Source: Planctomycetota bacterium
Lineage (GTDB): Bacteria; Planctomycetota; UBA1135; UBA2386
Direction of reading: 5' to 3'
DNA: 40,334 bases
Assembly (NCBI GenBank): GCA_020848735.1
Contig: JADLHO010000137.1
Span: 1-40,334 of the forward strand
Made by a program: the position numbers and the translations under genes. The notes under the pieces were generated by a model. It did not search any database. It saw nothing but the letters and a program-made list of their open reading frames with translations, and was not told the origin of the DNA. This document shows positions 8,831-17,407 of this stretch, one piece after another. Each line of letters begins with the position of its first letter. Position 1 is the first letter of the stretch.

Positions 8831-9764
8831 CACGATCCTCGAAGTGCGGGGGCTCGTCCGGAGCTTCGGCAAGGTGCGCGCGGTCGACGACGTGAGCTTC
8901 ACCGTCGGCCGTGGGCAGATCTTCGGCTTCATCGGGCCGAACGGCGAGGGCAAGACCACGACCATGCGGGTCCTCGCGACCCTCGACCTGCCCGACGCGG
9001 GGGATGCCTTCGTCGACGGCCACTCGGTGCTCGTCGAGCCGCGTCGCGCGCGCGAACGCATCGGCTTCATGCCGGACAAGTTCGAGCCGTACCAGAACCT
9101 CAGCGTCACGCAGTACCTCGACTTCTTCGCGCGCGCCTACGGACTGCGCGGCCGCACGCGGCTCGCGCGCATCCGCGCCGTCTCGTCGTTCTGCGGTCTC
9201 GACGAGTTCGCCGATCGTCCCTCGACGGGGCTCAGCAAGGGCATGGGCCAGCGCCTGCACCTCGCGAAGACGATGCTGCACGACCCGGCGTTGCTCGTGC
9301 TCGACGAGCCCGCCAACGGGCTCGATCCGCGTGCGCGCATCGAGTTCCGCGCGTTGCTCGCCGAGCTCGCGGCGACCGGCAAGAGCGTCCTGATCTCGTC
9401 GCACATCCTCGCGGAGCTCTCCGAGACCTGTCACGGCGTCGTCGTGATCGAACGTGGACGCCTGGTCGTCACGGGCGCGATCTCGGACATCGCGAAGCAG
9501 GTCAAGGAGCAGGACGAGCGCATCCTCGTGCGCGTGCTCGGCGACAGCGCCGCCGCGGAGCGCTTCTTCGCGGCGCAGCCGTTCGTGCGCGAGGTGATCC
9601 CGGTCGACGGGCGCCTCGAGCTCGTGTTCCAGGGCGGCGACGACCAGGCCGCCGACATGCTCGCGCGCGCGATCGGCGCGGGGCTGCGCATCGTCGAGTA
9701 CGTCGCGCGCGACGTCGACCTCGAGGAGATCTTCATGCGTGCGACCCAAGGGAGGCTGCAATGA
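8823..9764 (+). CDS. ABC transporter ATP-binding protein
   Basis: 313 residues from a TTG start placed by a perfect AGGAGG. Walker A is GPNGEGKTT at 38-46 (Glu where Ala is usual, but within the GxxGxGKT pattern). The signature loop is LSKGMGQRL near 137-145, Walker B plus catalytic Glu is LLVLDEP near 156-162, and the H-loop is SSH near 190. The C-terminal 90 residues look like the accessory domain of ABC-2 or CcmA-type ATPases. It should energise the permease encoded next, which starts inside its 3' end (ATGA). It is placed between MoxR and vWA genes, so the exporter may be assembled or regulated by that machinery. Its substrate is not evident. Confidence 0.93.
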   Translation: MTDTILEVRGLVRSFGKVRAVDDVSFTVGRGQIFGFIGPNGEGKTTTMRVLATLDLPDAGDAFVDGHSVLVEPRRARERIGFMPDKFEPYQNLSVTQYLDFFARAYGLRGRTRLARIRAVSSFCGLDEFADRPSTGLSKGMGQRLHLAKTMLHDPALLVLDEPANGLDPRARIEFRALLAELAATGKSVLISSHILAELSETCHGVVVIERGRLVVTGAISDIAKQVKEQDERILVRVLGDSAAAERFFAAQPFVREVIPVDGRLELVFQGGDDQAADMLARAIGAGLRIVEYVARDVDLEEIFMRATQGRLQ

Positions 9765-11266
9765 GTGCGAACGAAGAGACCGCAGCGCCCGCGACGTCGA
9801 CCGACGAGCCCTCGCTGCTCGAGCGCTGGTCGGATCGGGTGAATCCGATCCTCATCCGCGAGCTGCACCAGTCGCTCGGCGGGCGCGTGTTCCTCGGCAC
9901 GCTGTCGCTGGCGTGTTTCGCGATCGTCGCGCTCGCGTTGATCTTCATGTGGGCCGCCCCGCAGTCGGGCTCCGGCGGGCGCGATCTGCTGGCCGGCTGT
10001 GCCGCGTGTCTGGCGGCGCTCTCGCTGATCCTCGTGCCGATGCAGGCGTACTCGAGCACGCGCGCGGAGGTCAGCGGCGGGACCGCCGAACAGCTCCTCA
10101 TGACGCGGCTGCGCCCGCGTCGCATCGTCCTCGGCAAGCTCGGCGCCGGGCTCCTGCAGTTCGGGATGTTCCTCGCGGTCTTCGCGCCGCTGATCGGCAT
10201 CACCTACCTGCTGCGCGGCGTCGACGTTCCCACGATCCTCGTCCTGCTGGTCTTCGCCGTGCTCGCCTCGGTCACCGCGGTCGCCTTCGCGACCGCGATG
10301 GCGACCGTGGCGTCGTCGCGGCCGATGCAGAACCTGATCCAGGCGCTGACGATCACGACGCTCGTCGTCTGCGGCATGTTCGGCATCGCCGGCGCGTACG
10401 AGCTCGTGCGCGAGCTGTCGCAGGTGGTGCGGATCCGGGAGTTCTGGCCCTTCTTCGCCTCGATCGTGATCTCGTTCGTCGCCGGCATCGTGCTCTGCGG
10501 GATGATCGCGTCGGCGTCGCTCGCGCACGGCTACGAGAACCGCTCCTCGGGCTTCCGCGCGTTCGCGTTCGTGATCGTCGCCCTGATCGCGCCCTGGTGC
10601 CTGTTGTTCATGCAGGTCGGCGGAATCGACGAGGCGCCGGGCTTCGTCTCCGCGTCGTTCGCCGGGATGCTCGCGCCGTTCTGGCTCTGGGCGAGCTGCG
10701 AGGATCCACCGCTCTCGCCGCGCGTGCGCGCCTTCGTGCCTCGCAACGCGCTGCTCGCGTGGGTCGCCGCGCCCTTCCTCCCGGGCGGACAGCGTGGCTT
10801 CGTGTTCGCGGTCATGCTCGCCCTGCTCGGCGTGGCCGTGGGGCTGGGGACGCCCCTCCTCGCCGGACAGGTCGCCGACCGGAACGCGCGCGACGTCTGC
10901 ATCATCGCCTGGAGCTACACGGTGTTCTACGCGGCGATCGCGCGGCTGCTGCGTCTGCGCGGTCGTCGCGGGCGCGCGCGCTCGGTGCTGAACTTCGTCG
11001 TCACGCTCGCGATCGCCGTGATCGTGCCCCTGCTCATCGTGATCGTCGAACTCCTGGTCGACGGCAATGTGCGTTGGCACTGGGGGCACCTGACGAACCC
11101 CATCTACACGATCGATCAGATGTACCGCTGGCGCGACCTGCCGATCGGACTCGCGATCGGCGCGGGCGTGGTCGCACTCCTCGTCGGCATCCCGAGTGCG
11201 CTGGCCGGCTTCGACGAAGTGCGACGCGCATCGAAGGAGCGGAGGGCGCGTGCGTCCGGAGTGTGA
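9761..11266 (+). CDS. ABC-2 type transporter permease
   Basis: 501 residues with about eleven or twelve hydrophobic segments. The N-terminal cytoplasmic part ends in a NPILIRELHQSLGGRVFL segment, the elbow helix typical of planctomycete ABC-2 permeases. A long first loop (ending AEQLLMTRLRPRRIVLGKL) contacts the ATPase in this class. GGGAGG precedes the ATG by 7 nt, and the gene overlaps the ATPase gene by 4 nt, so the two form one transporter. The C-terminus is basic and cytoplasmic (RRASKERRARASGV). Similar pairs (Gld/Nos type) export or organise cell-surface components; the substrate here is unknown. Confidence 0.88.
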   Translation: MSANEETAAPATSTDEPSLLERWSDRVNPILIRELHQSLGGRVFLGTLSLACFAIVALALIFMWAAPQSGSGGRDLLAGCAACLAALSLILVPMQAYSSTRAEVSGGTAEQLLMTRLRPRRIVLGKLGAGLLQFGMFLAVFAPLIGITYLLRGVDVPTILVLLVFAVLASVTAVAFATAMATVASSRPMQNLIQALTITTLVVCGMFGIAGAYELVRELSQVVRIREFWPFFASIVISFVAGIVLCGMIASASLAHGYENRSSGFRAFAFVIVALIAPWCLLFMQVGGIDEAPGFVSASFAGMLAPFWLWASCEDPPLSPRVRAFVPRNALLAWVAAPFLPGGQRGFVFAVMLALLGVAVGLGTPLLAGQVADRNARDVCIIAWSYTVFYAAIARLLRLRGRRGRARSVLNFVVTLAIAVIVPLLIVIVELLVDGNVRWHWGHLTNPIYTIDQMYRWRDLPIGLAIGAGVVALLVGIPSALAGFDEVRRASKERRARASGV

Positions 11267-12053
11267 CGCGGAGGCCCGACGCTGGAAGCTCGCGTTGCCG
11301 CGGCGCGTGCTGCACGGCGTCGCCGGTGACCTCGCCGCGCGTGGTGCGGGCGCCTCGCTGGAGTTCGAGGCGCATCGCGAGTGGGCGGCCGGCGACGATC
11401 CGCGGCGCATCGACTGGCGCGCGTTCGCGCGCACCGATCGGCTGCAGGTGCGCGTGACCCGCGCCGAGGTCGCGCCGGCGCTCGACGTGATCGTCGACGT
11501 GTCCGGGTCGATGGCGCTCGATCCGCAGAAGGCACGCGCCACGACCGACCTGCTCGACGCCGTCCTGCTCTTCGGCCGCACGAGTGGTGCACGCCCGCGC
11601 GCGCTCCGCGCCGGCGGCGACGTGCTCCAGCCCGGCGAGACCCCCGTGTTCGGCGGTCGTGAGCGCGGTGTCGTGCCGCGCGCGCCGCTGCGCACGCGCT
11701 CCGTGCGGCTGTGCATCAGCGACTTCCTCTGGCCCGGCGATCCGAGCCCCGGGCTCGCGCAGCTCGCCGCCGGTGCCACGCATCTCTTCGTCGTGCAGTT
11801 GCTCGCGCCGTCCGAACTCGATCCGGAGCCGGCCTCGGCGGTCGCGCTCGTCGACTGCGAGGACGAGACGCGGCTCGATCTGCGTCTCGATGCCGCCGCA
11901 CTCGCGGCCTACCGCGTGCGCCTCGAACGACACTGCGGAGCCGTCGCCGAGGCCGCGCGCCGCGTCGGCGCGAGCATGGCGCGCGCGGTCGCCGCGGAGC
12001 CGCGTGAGCTCTTCGCGCAGCTCGCGCGCGCCGGGATGCTGGAGCCCGCATGA
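11250..12053 (+). CDS. DUF58 domain protein (vWA-like)
   Basis: 267 residues from a GTG inside the end of the permease gene; GGAGG lies 4 nt before it and AAGGAG further up. The DUF58 signature is clear near residues 37-60 (REWAAGDDPRRIDWRAFART). A MIDAS-type DVSGS follows at 83-87, with CISDFLWPGD further on as the second vWA strand/loop. DUF58 proteins occur beside MoxR ATPases and are thought to be their vWA-containing substrates or adaptors. No TM segment is seen, so it is probably cytoplasmic or membrane-associated. The stop overlaps the next ATG (ATGA). Confidence 0.9.
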   Translation: MRPECDAEARRWKLALPRRVLHGVAGDLAARGAGASLEFEAHREWAAGDDPRRIDWRAFARTDRLQVRVTRAEVAPALDVIVDVSGSMALDPQKARATTDLLDAVLLFGRTSGARPRALRAGGDVLQPGETPVFGGRERGVVPRAPLRTRSVRLCISDFLWPGDPSPGLAQLAAGATHLFVVQLLAPSELDPEPASAVALVDCEDETRLDLRLDAAALAAYRVRLERHCGAVAEAARRVGASMARAVAAEPRELFAQLARAGMLEPA

Positions 12054-13816
12054 GCCTGCTCTCGCCGCTCGGGCTGCTCGCCTTGCTCGCCGTGCCGGCG
12101 ATCCTCGTGCTGCATCTCTACCGGCGACGACCGCAGGTGCGGCGCGTCTCGGCGGCCTTCCTCTTCGCGACGGGCGTGCCGGACTCCGACGCGGGGCGCC
12201 AGCGGATGCGGGTCCGCAACCAGGCCTCGCTCGTCCTCGAACTCCTCGCGGCGATCGCGATCGCGCTCTGGCTCGCGGAGCCGCGCTTCGGCATCAGTGC
12301 CGATCCCCGCACGCTCGTGCTCGTGCTCGACGACTCCGCGTCGATGCTCGCGCTCGGCGGCGACGGCCGGAGCGCCTGCGATCGCGCACGTGGAGCCGCG
12401 GTGGCGGCGCTCGACGCGTTGCCCGACGACACGCGCTTCGCGGTCGTCCGCAGCGGCACGCGTCCGGCGGTCCTCGCCGGGCCCAACGCCACGCGGGACG
12501 AGGCGCTCGCGGCGCTGCGCGGGTGGTTGCCGCGGCAGCTCGGCCACGATCTCGCGGTCGCGGTCGATCTCGCCGTCGAACTCGCGGGCGAGCGCGGCGA
12601 CGTGCTCGTGCTCAGCGATGGCGATCCTGGCCCGCTCGCGTCGCGCGTCCGCCTGCTCGCCTTCGGCGAGGCCCGCGCCAACGCCGCGATCGCGAGCGCG
12701 CGTCGCCTGCGCCTCGAGGACGGCCGCGCGAAGGTGCTCTGCGATCTCGCCTGCTTCGGCGCGCTGCAGCGCGGCGTCGTGCGCGTGCTCGGTCCGGATG
12801 GACAGCCGCGCGCGGAGACCGCGATCGAACTCGAGATCGATGCGCCGAAGCACGTCGCGCTCGAGCTGCCCGATGCCGAGGAGCCGTGGCACCTGCAGAT
12901 CGTGATCGGCGGCGACGCGCTCGCGATCGACGACTCCTGCGCCCTGCCTGCGCCGCTCCGCCGCGACGTGCGCCTCGCGAGCGCCCTCGATCCGGCGAGC
13001 GCGGCGGCGTTGGAGATCGAGCGCGTCGTCGCGGCCCTCGATGCGGTGACCCTCGTCGAGCAACAGGACGCCGACCTCTCGATCCGCAGCGCCGCGGGCG
13101 ATGGAACGGGCCACGAGCTCGTCATCGCCGCGTTGCCCGGCGAGACCGATGCCTGGCTCGGGCCCTTCCTCGTCGATCGCCGCGCCGGTCCGGCGCTCGG
13201 CGTCACGCTCGATGGCGTCGTGTGGTCGGCCGGCCGTGGGCCCATGCCCGGCGTGCCCTTCGTGATCGCGGGCGAGCAGGCGCTCGCGAGCATCGAGCGC
13301 CTCGGCCGCGATCTCGTGCGCGTGCACCTCGACCTCGACCCCGCGCGCAGCAATCTCCAGCGCTCGCCCGACTGGCCGATCCTCCTGCAGAACATCGTCG
13401 AACTCGCGCGCGCGACGCTGCCCGGTCCCGAGCGCTCGATCGTCCCGGTCGGCAGCGCGGTGCGCTGGCGCGAGGCGCCGGTCGCGATGCGCATCGAGGG
13501 ACCGTCCGGTGAGGAGGTCCCGGCGACGGGCACGCGCGAACGCTGGTTCGAGGCGCGCGAGCCGGGGCTCTACCGCGCGCTCGAGGGCGAACGCGTGCTG
13601 GGCCACCTCGCCGCCTGGTTCGTCGACCTCGGCGAGTCCGAGCTGCGCACGCGTCGCGCGTTCGAGCGGACACCGACGGCGGACGCGCCGGCCGTGGCGG
13701 AGCGCGTGGCGACCGGCACCGATCTCGAGCGACGCATCCTCGCGCTGCTCGCGATGCTCTTCATCCTCGGCGACGTGTTCGTCACGCGCGCGCGCACGGG
13801 CGGAGGCGCGGCATGA
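12050..13816 (+). CDS. BatA-like vWA membrane protein
   Basis: 588 residues. The N-terminus (MSLLSPLGLLALLAVPAILV) is the BatA/aerotolerance-regulator membrane hairpin: TM helices near 4-22 and 58-76 around an RRRPQVRRVSAAFLF loop. A vWA domain follows with MIDAS D94-S96-S98 in VLDDSASM. The middle and C-terminal parts are beta-rich extracytoplasmic-type domains, and a final TM lies near 563-580. GGAG precedes the ATG by 6 nt. It overlaps both neighbours by 4 nt. Its likely role is a membrane-anchored vWA partner of the MoxR ATPase; the process served is not known. Confidence 0.88.
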   Translation: MSLLSPLGLLALLAVPAILVLHLYRRRPQVRRVSAAFLFATGVPDSDAGRQRMRVRNQASLVLELLAAIAIALWLAEPRFGISADPRTLVLVLDDSASMLALGGDGRSACDRARGAAVAALDALPDDTRFAVVRSGTRPAVLAGPNATRDEALAALRGWLPRQLGHDLAVAVDLAVELAGERGDVLVLSDGDPGPLASRVRLLAFGEARANAAIASARRLRLEDGRAKVLCDLACFGALQRGVVRVLGPDGQPRAETAIELEIDAPKHVALELPDAEEPWHLQIVIGGDALAIDDSCALPAPLRRDVRLASALDPASAAALEIERVVAALDAVTLVEQQDADLSIRSAAGDGTGHELVIAALPGETDAWLGPFLVDRRAGPALGVTLDGVVWSAGRGPMPGVPFVIAGEQALASIERLGRDLVRVHLDLDPARSNLQRSPDWPILLQNIVELARATLPGPERSIVPVGSAVRWREAPVAMRIEGPSGEEVPATGTRERWFEAREPGLYRALEGERVLGHLAAWFVDLGESELRTRRAFERTPTADAPAVAERVATGTDLERRILALLAMLFILGDVFVTRARTGGGAA

Positions 13817-16569
13817 GCCTGCTGCATCCCGAAGCCCTCCTCCTGCTGATGCCCGCGGGCGTGTGGCTGTGGCGGCACTCCGTGGCGCGGCCCTTCGTCG
13901 TGGTGCTGCGCGTCCTCGCCGTGCTCGCCGCGGTCCTGCTGCTGGCCGAGCCCCGGCTCGAGTCCGGCGAGGAGGGCCGCGATCTCGTCGTGCTCGTCGA
14001 TCGCTCGCGCTCGGTGGGGGATGCCGCGATCGTCCGCGCGCGCGAGGTCCTCGCGGAGCTCGGCAAGCGTGCGCTGGAGGGCGACCGCATCGCCGTGGTC
14101 GACTTCGCGCGCGATGCGTCGTTGCTCGCGCCGCCGGTCGATGCCCGACTCGCGCGGCTCGACGGTGCCCTGCGCGATCTCGACCGCGATGCCACCGACC
14201 TCGCGCAGGGTCTCGAGCGCGCGCTCGCCGCGATCCCGGCCGAGCGGCCGGGGTCGATCCTCGTGATCAGCGACGGCGAGAGCACGGGACGCGCACCCGC
14301 GGCCGCGGCGCGCGCGGCGCTCGCGCGCGGCGTGCGCATCGATGCGCTCCCGGCGCGGCGCAGCGGCGCGGATCTCGTCGCGATCGAATCGCTCGAGACG
14401 CCGGGCCAGGTCGCGGTGGGCGAGCCGTTCCGCATCGTCGCGTGGGTCCTCGGCGATGCCGAACGCGAGCTGCCCTTCGAACTGCGGCGCGGCGGCGAGC
14501 TCATCGCGCAGGGCACGCGCCGCTTCGCCGCCGGTGTCGATCGCATCGTCTTCCGCGACGTGCTCCGCGCGCCCGGTCTCGTGAACTACGAGCTGCGGCT
14601 CGAGGTCGCGGGCGATGCGCGGCCGGAGAACGACCGGGCGCGCGCGCCGGTGCGCGTGGTCGATGCGCCGCGCGTGCTCCTCGTCTCGCCCACCGGCCGT
14701 CGCGGTCGACTCGCCGATGCGTTGGCGAAGGCGCAGCTGCCGGTCGACGTCGTCGCGCCGGGTTCGGCACCGGTCGTGCGCGAGGGTCTCGATGCGTACG
14801 CCGCGGTCGTCCTCGAGAACATCGCCGCCGACGAGATGCCCGCGGGGGCGATCGAGGCGATCGCGAAGTTCGTCAGCGTCGACGGCGGCGGTCTCCTGAT
14901 GACCGGCGGCGAGCGCGCGTTCGGACTCGGCGGCTGGCGCCTGAGTGCGGTCGAGGAGGTGCTGCCGGTGTCGATGGAGGTGCGGCAGGAGCAGCGTCGC
15001 TACGCGGTGGCCATCGCGATCGCGCTCGATCGCTCCGGCTCGATGATGGCGCCGGCAGGCACGGGGCTGACGAAGATGGACCTCGCCAATCTCGGCGCCG
15101 CGGCCGCCGTCGAGACGCTGTCGGCGATCGACGAGGTGGCGGTGATCGCGGTCGACTCCGCGCCGCACGTCGTCGTCCCGCTGGGCAACCTCGAGGACAA
15201 GGGTCCGGTGCTCGAGCGGATCCGCGGCATCGAGTCGGGTGGTGGCGGCATCTTCGTCGGCGTCGCGATCGACGAGATGGCGCGCGAGCTCGAGAAGGCG
15301 ACCGTGCGCGCGCGCCACATGATCCTCTTCGCCGACGCGGCCGACGCCGAGGAGCCCGCGGGCTCGCTCGAGCTCCTGCCGAAGCTGAAGGCGGCGGGCC
15401 TGACCCTCTCCGTCATCGCGATGGGGACGGAGACCGACGGCGATGCCGCGCTCCTGCGCGATCTCGCGCGCCGCGGCGGCGGGCGATGCAAGTTCGTCGC
15501 CGAGGTGAAGGAGCTGCCGCGCGCCTTCGCGCAGGAGACGACCGAACTCGCGCGCTCGTCGTTCGTCGACGTCGTCACGCCGGTCGCCGTGCGCGGTGGC
15601 GTCGTCGTGCTCGGCGAGCTCGGACTCACCGCGTTCCCCTCGATCGGCGGCTACTCGATCGCGTGGGCGAAGCCGCGCGCGCAGGTCGCGCTCACGACGA
15701 CCGACGAGACGCAGTCGCCGCTCCTCGCGACGGGCCAGGCCGGTCTCGGTCGCGCCGCGGCGTTCCTCGGCGAGGTCGACGGCCGCTACAGCGGCGAGCT
15801 CGGCACCTGGCCCGGCTTCACCGACTTCTTCGCGACGCTCGGACGCTGGCTCGCCGGCAGCACGGCGCGCGGCGAGCTCTGGGCGCAGCTCACGCGCGAG
15901 GGTCACGAGGGCGTGCTGCGCGTCGAGATCGGCGAGTCGGCGCAGAACCAGGTCGATCGCCTGCGCGCGGCGATGCGCGGACCCGAGGGCGTGGCGCCGC
16001 TCTGGCTCGAGCAGATCGACACGGGTCGCTTCGAGGCGCGCTTCCCCTTGAAGGGTGAGGACGTGCACCGCGCCGTCGTGCAGCTCGGCGATCGCGAGAT
16101 CGCGCGCACGGCGCCGATCGCATTGCCCTACTCGCCGGAGTTCGAACCGCGCGCGGATGCGCGTGCGGGCGAGCATCTGCTGGGCGAGGTCACGACGACG
16201 ACCCGCGGGCGCATCGATCCGCCGCTCGCCGAGCTGTTCGAAGGCAGTCGCGAGGCCCTCGGTTCACGACCGATCGGTGCCGCCGTCGCGTGGGCGCTCG
16301 TGGCGCTGCTGCTCCTCGAGATCGCGTGCCGTCGGCTCGAGCTCGGGCCTTCGCGTTGGCGTCGGCCGCGCGCCGCGGTCGTCGCCGCCGCGCGCAGCGC
16401 GCGGGCCCCCGCGCCGGTCGCCGCGAGCGCGCCCGCCGCGGCGGCGGCGAAGCCGGGGGGCGCGGCGCCCGTCGCGCCGCCCGTGCCCGCGGCGAAGGTC
16501 GAGACGGCGAGCGATCTCGGCGACGTGCTCGCGCGCGCGCGCCAGAAGTCGCGGCGCAGCACGCGTTGA
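13813..16569 (+). CDS. Large membrane protein with two vWA domains and a GATase-like region
   Basis: 918 residues. Hydrophobic N-terminal segments lie near 7-20 and 28-46. A first vWA domain carries MIDAS D63-S65-S67. A beta-sandwich-like region follows, then a glutamine-amidotransferase-like segment (about 288-385: RVLLVSPTGRRG, GGGLLMTGGERAFG). A second vWA domain has D406-S408-S410 (ALDRSGSM). The C-terminus has one TM near 820-838 and an Ala/Pro-rich tail of about 80 residues. GGAGG lies 7 nt before the ATG. It is the last gene of the operon, and its stop lies in a hairpin shared with the convergent gene. The start MSLL is shared with the BatA-like neighbour, consistent with duplication. 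Confidence 0.88.
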   Translation: MSLLHPEALLLLMPAGVWLWRHSVARPFVVVLRVLAVLAAVLLLAEPRLESGEEGRDLVVLVDRSRSVGDAAIVRAREVLAELGKRALEGDRIAVVDFARDASLLAPPVDARLARLDGALRDLDRDATDLAQGLERALAAIPAERPGSILVISDGESTGRAPAAAARAALARGVRIDALPARRSGADLVAIESLETPGQVAVGEPFRIVAWVLGDAERELPFELRRGGELIAQGTRRFAAGVDRIVFRDVLRAPGLVNYELRLEVAGDARPENDRARAPVRVVDAPRVLLVSPTGRRGRLADALAKAQLPVDVVAPGSAPVVREGLDAYAAVVLENIAADEMPAGAIEAIAKFVSVDGGGLLMTGGERAFGLGGWRLSAVEEVLPVSMEVRQEQRRYAVAIAIALDRSGSMMAPAGTGLTKMDLANLGAAAAVETLSAIDEVAVIAVDSAPHVVVPLGNLEDKGPVLERIRGIESGGGGIFVGVAIDEMARELEKATVRARHMILFADAADAEEPAGSLELLPKLKAAGLTLSVIAMGTETDGDAALLRDLARRGGGRCKFVAEVKELPRAFAQETTELARSSFVDVVTPVAVRGGVVVLGELGLTAFPSIGGYSIAWAKPRAQVALTTTDETQSPLLATGQAGLGRAAAFLGEVDGRYSGELGTWPGFTDFFATLGRWLAGSTARGELWAQLTREGHEGVLRVEIGESAQNQVDRLRAAMRGPEGVAPLWLEQIDTGRFEARFPLKGEDVHRAVVQLGDREIARTAPIALPYSPEFEPRADARAGEHLLGEVTTTTRGRIDPPLAELFEGSREALGSRPIGAAVAWALVALLLLEIACRRLELGPSRWRRPRAAVVAAARSARAPAPVAASAPAAAAAKPGGAAPVAPPVPAAKVETASDLGDVLARARQKSRRSTR

Positions 16570-16593
16570 GCGCGGCGTCGGCGCCCGCGCTCA
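16567..16593. terminator. Bidirectional hairpin formed by two convergent stop codons
   Basis: Arms TGAGCGCGG (16567-16575) and CCGCGCTCA (16585-16593) are perfectly complementary over 9 bp with a 9-nt loop. The left arm includes the stop of the double-vWA gene and the right arm the stop of the minus-strand gene. There is no T-tract, so whether it terminates transcription is inferred from position and stability. Confidence 0.55.
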
Positions 16594-17397
16594 GAAGCAG
16601 TTCGCGCCCGGCAGCGCCGCGGCCTGCGCGATCCAGCTCGCGACGAGCGCTTCGTCGATCGCCTCGCCCTCGTGGATGTGGAGATAGCGGACCTCGGCCT
16701 GCTTCGATGCCACGGGCGGCATCGGCGCGAGCGAGGTCCCGCGGAAGAAGGAGACCTTCACGTACCGCGTGATGCAGTGGTACGCGAGGAACCAGCCCGC
16801 ACCTTCGACGCCGTAGAAGGGCGTGTTCCAGCGCACGGCCTTCTTCACCTGCGGCACCACGCGTTCGACGAGCGCATCGAGACGGCGACCGACCTCGCCC
16901 TTCCAGCCGGGCATCGCCGCGATGTAGGCCTGCACGGGTGCATCGCCGTCGGCCTTGCCGATCTGCGGATTGCCGCCCGAGAGCAGCACGGGTGCGGACT
17001 CGGCCGTCGTCTTCCGCGCGGGCTTCGCGCGCGTGGCCGGCTTCGCGGTGGTCTTCCGCTTCGCGGTGACCTTCCGCTTCGCGGTGCTCTTCGCCTTCGC
17101 GGCTTTCTTCGGCATGGGACGAGCTCTCGGAACCAGGGACCTGGGCAGACCGGCGAGCAGGATCCGTTCCTTGTCGGCCTTCTTCAATCGCTTGATGCGC
17201 GCCTCGAGGCGCAGGGCCGCGCCGTGCGTGCCCACGCGCGTGGTGAAGACCAGAGCGAGAGGGCCGCGCCCCCGCAGCGAGCGCGCGCCGCGGCCGCCTT
17301 CGTGATCCGCGAGACGCTTCGCGACATCGAGCGCGATGCCCGTGTAGAGCGCGCCGTCGGCGCGGCGCAGCAGGTAGAGCGACCAGGTCCGGCGCAC
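16591..17397 (-). CDS. GIY-YIG nuclease domain joined in frame to a DUF1801 (YdhG-like) domain
   Basis: 268 residues if read from the GTG at 17397, 10 nt after the stop of the upstream sigma fusion. Residues about 5-90 match a UPF0213-type GIY-YIG domain (LYLLRRADGALYTGIALDVA, then RLEARIKRLKKADKERI). A Lys/Ala/Thr-rich basic stretch of about 40 residues follows. The rest is a DUF1801 domain (VRWNTPFYGVEG, YHCITRYVKVSFFRG). An internal ATG at 17115 begins the Lys-rich stretch and would give a 174-residue DUF1801 protein, a normal form of that family. The two may therefore be separate gene products from one open frame, and no strong Shine-Dalgarno decides. The basic linker suggests nucleic acid contact. 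Function is unknown. Confidence 0.7.
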   Translation of the reverse strand: MRRTWSLYLLRRADGALYTGIALDVAKRLADHEGGRGARSLRGRGPLALVFTTRVGTHGAALRLEARIKRLKKADKERILLAGLPRSLVPRARPMPKKAAKAKSTAKRKVTAKRKTTAKPATRAKPARKTTAESAPVLLSGGNPQIGKADGDAPVQAYIAAMPGWKGEVGRRLDALVERVVPQVKKAVRWNTPFYGVEGAGWFLAYHCITRYVKVSFFRGTSLAPMPPVASKQAEVRYLHIHEGEAIDEALVASWIAQAAALPGANCF

Positions 17398-17407
17398 GCG
17401 CGTGAGT

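Noticed and set aside
8934..8966. Glu in place of Ala in the ABC ATPase Walker A (GPNGEGKTT)
   Set aside because: The position is a variable x in GxxGxGKT and all essential residues remain, so no loss of function is implied.
13570..16176. An 868-codon minus-strand open frame opposite the vWA genes
   Set aside because: Low-complexity Arg/Glu/Asp composition and no domain; the plus strand has two MIDAS motifs and TM segments with overlapping starts.
16995..17115. Lys/Ala/Thr-rich stretch considered as a separate histone-like DNA-binding protein
   Set aside because: It is continuous with the DUF1801 domain and such basic N-terminal tails are common in that family.
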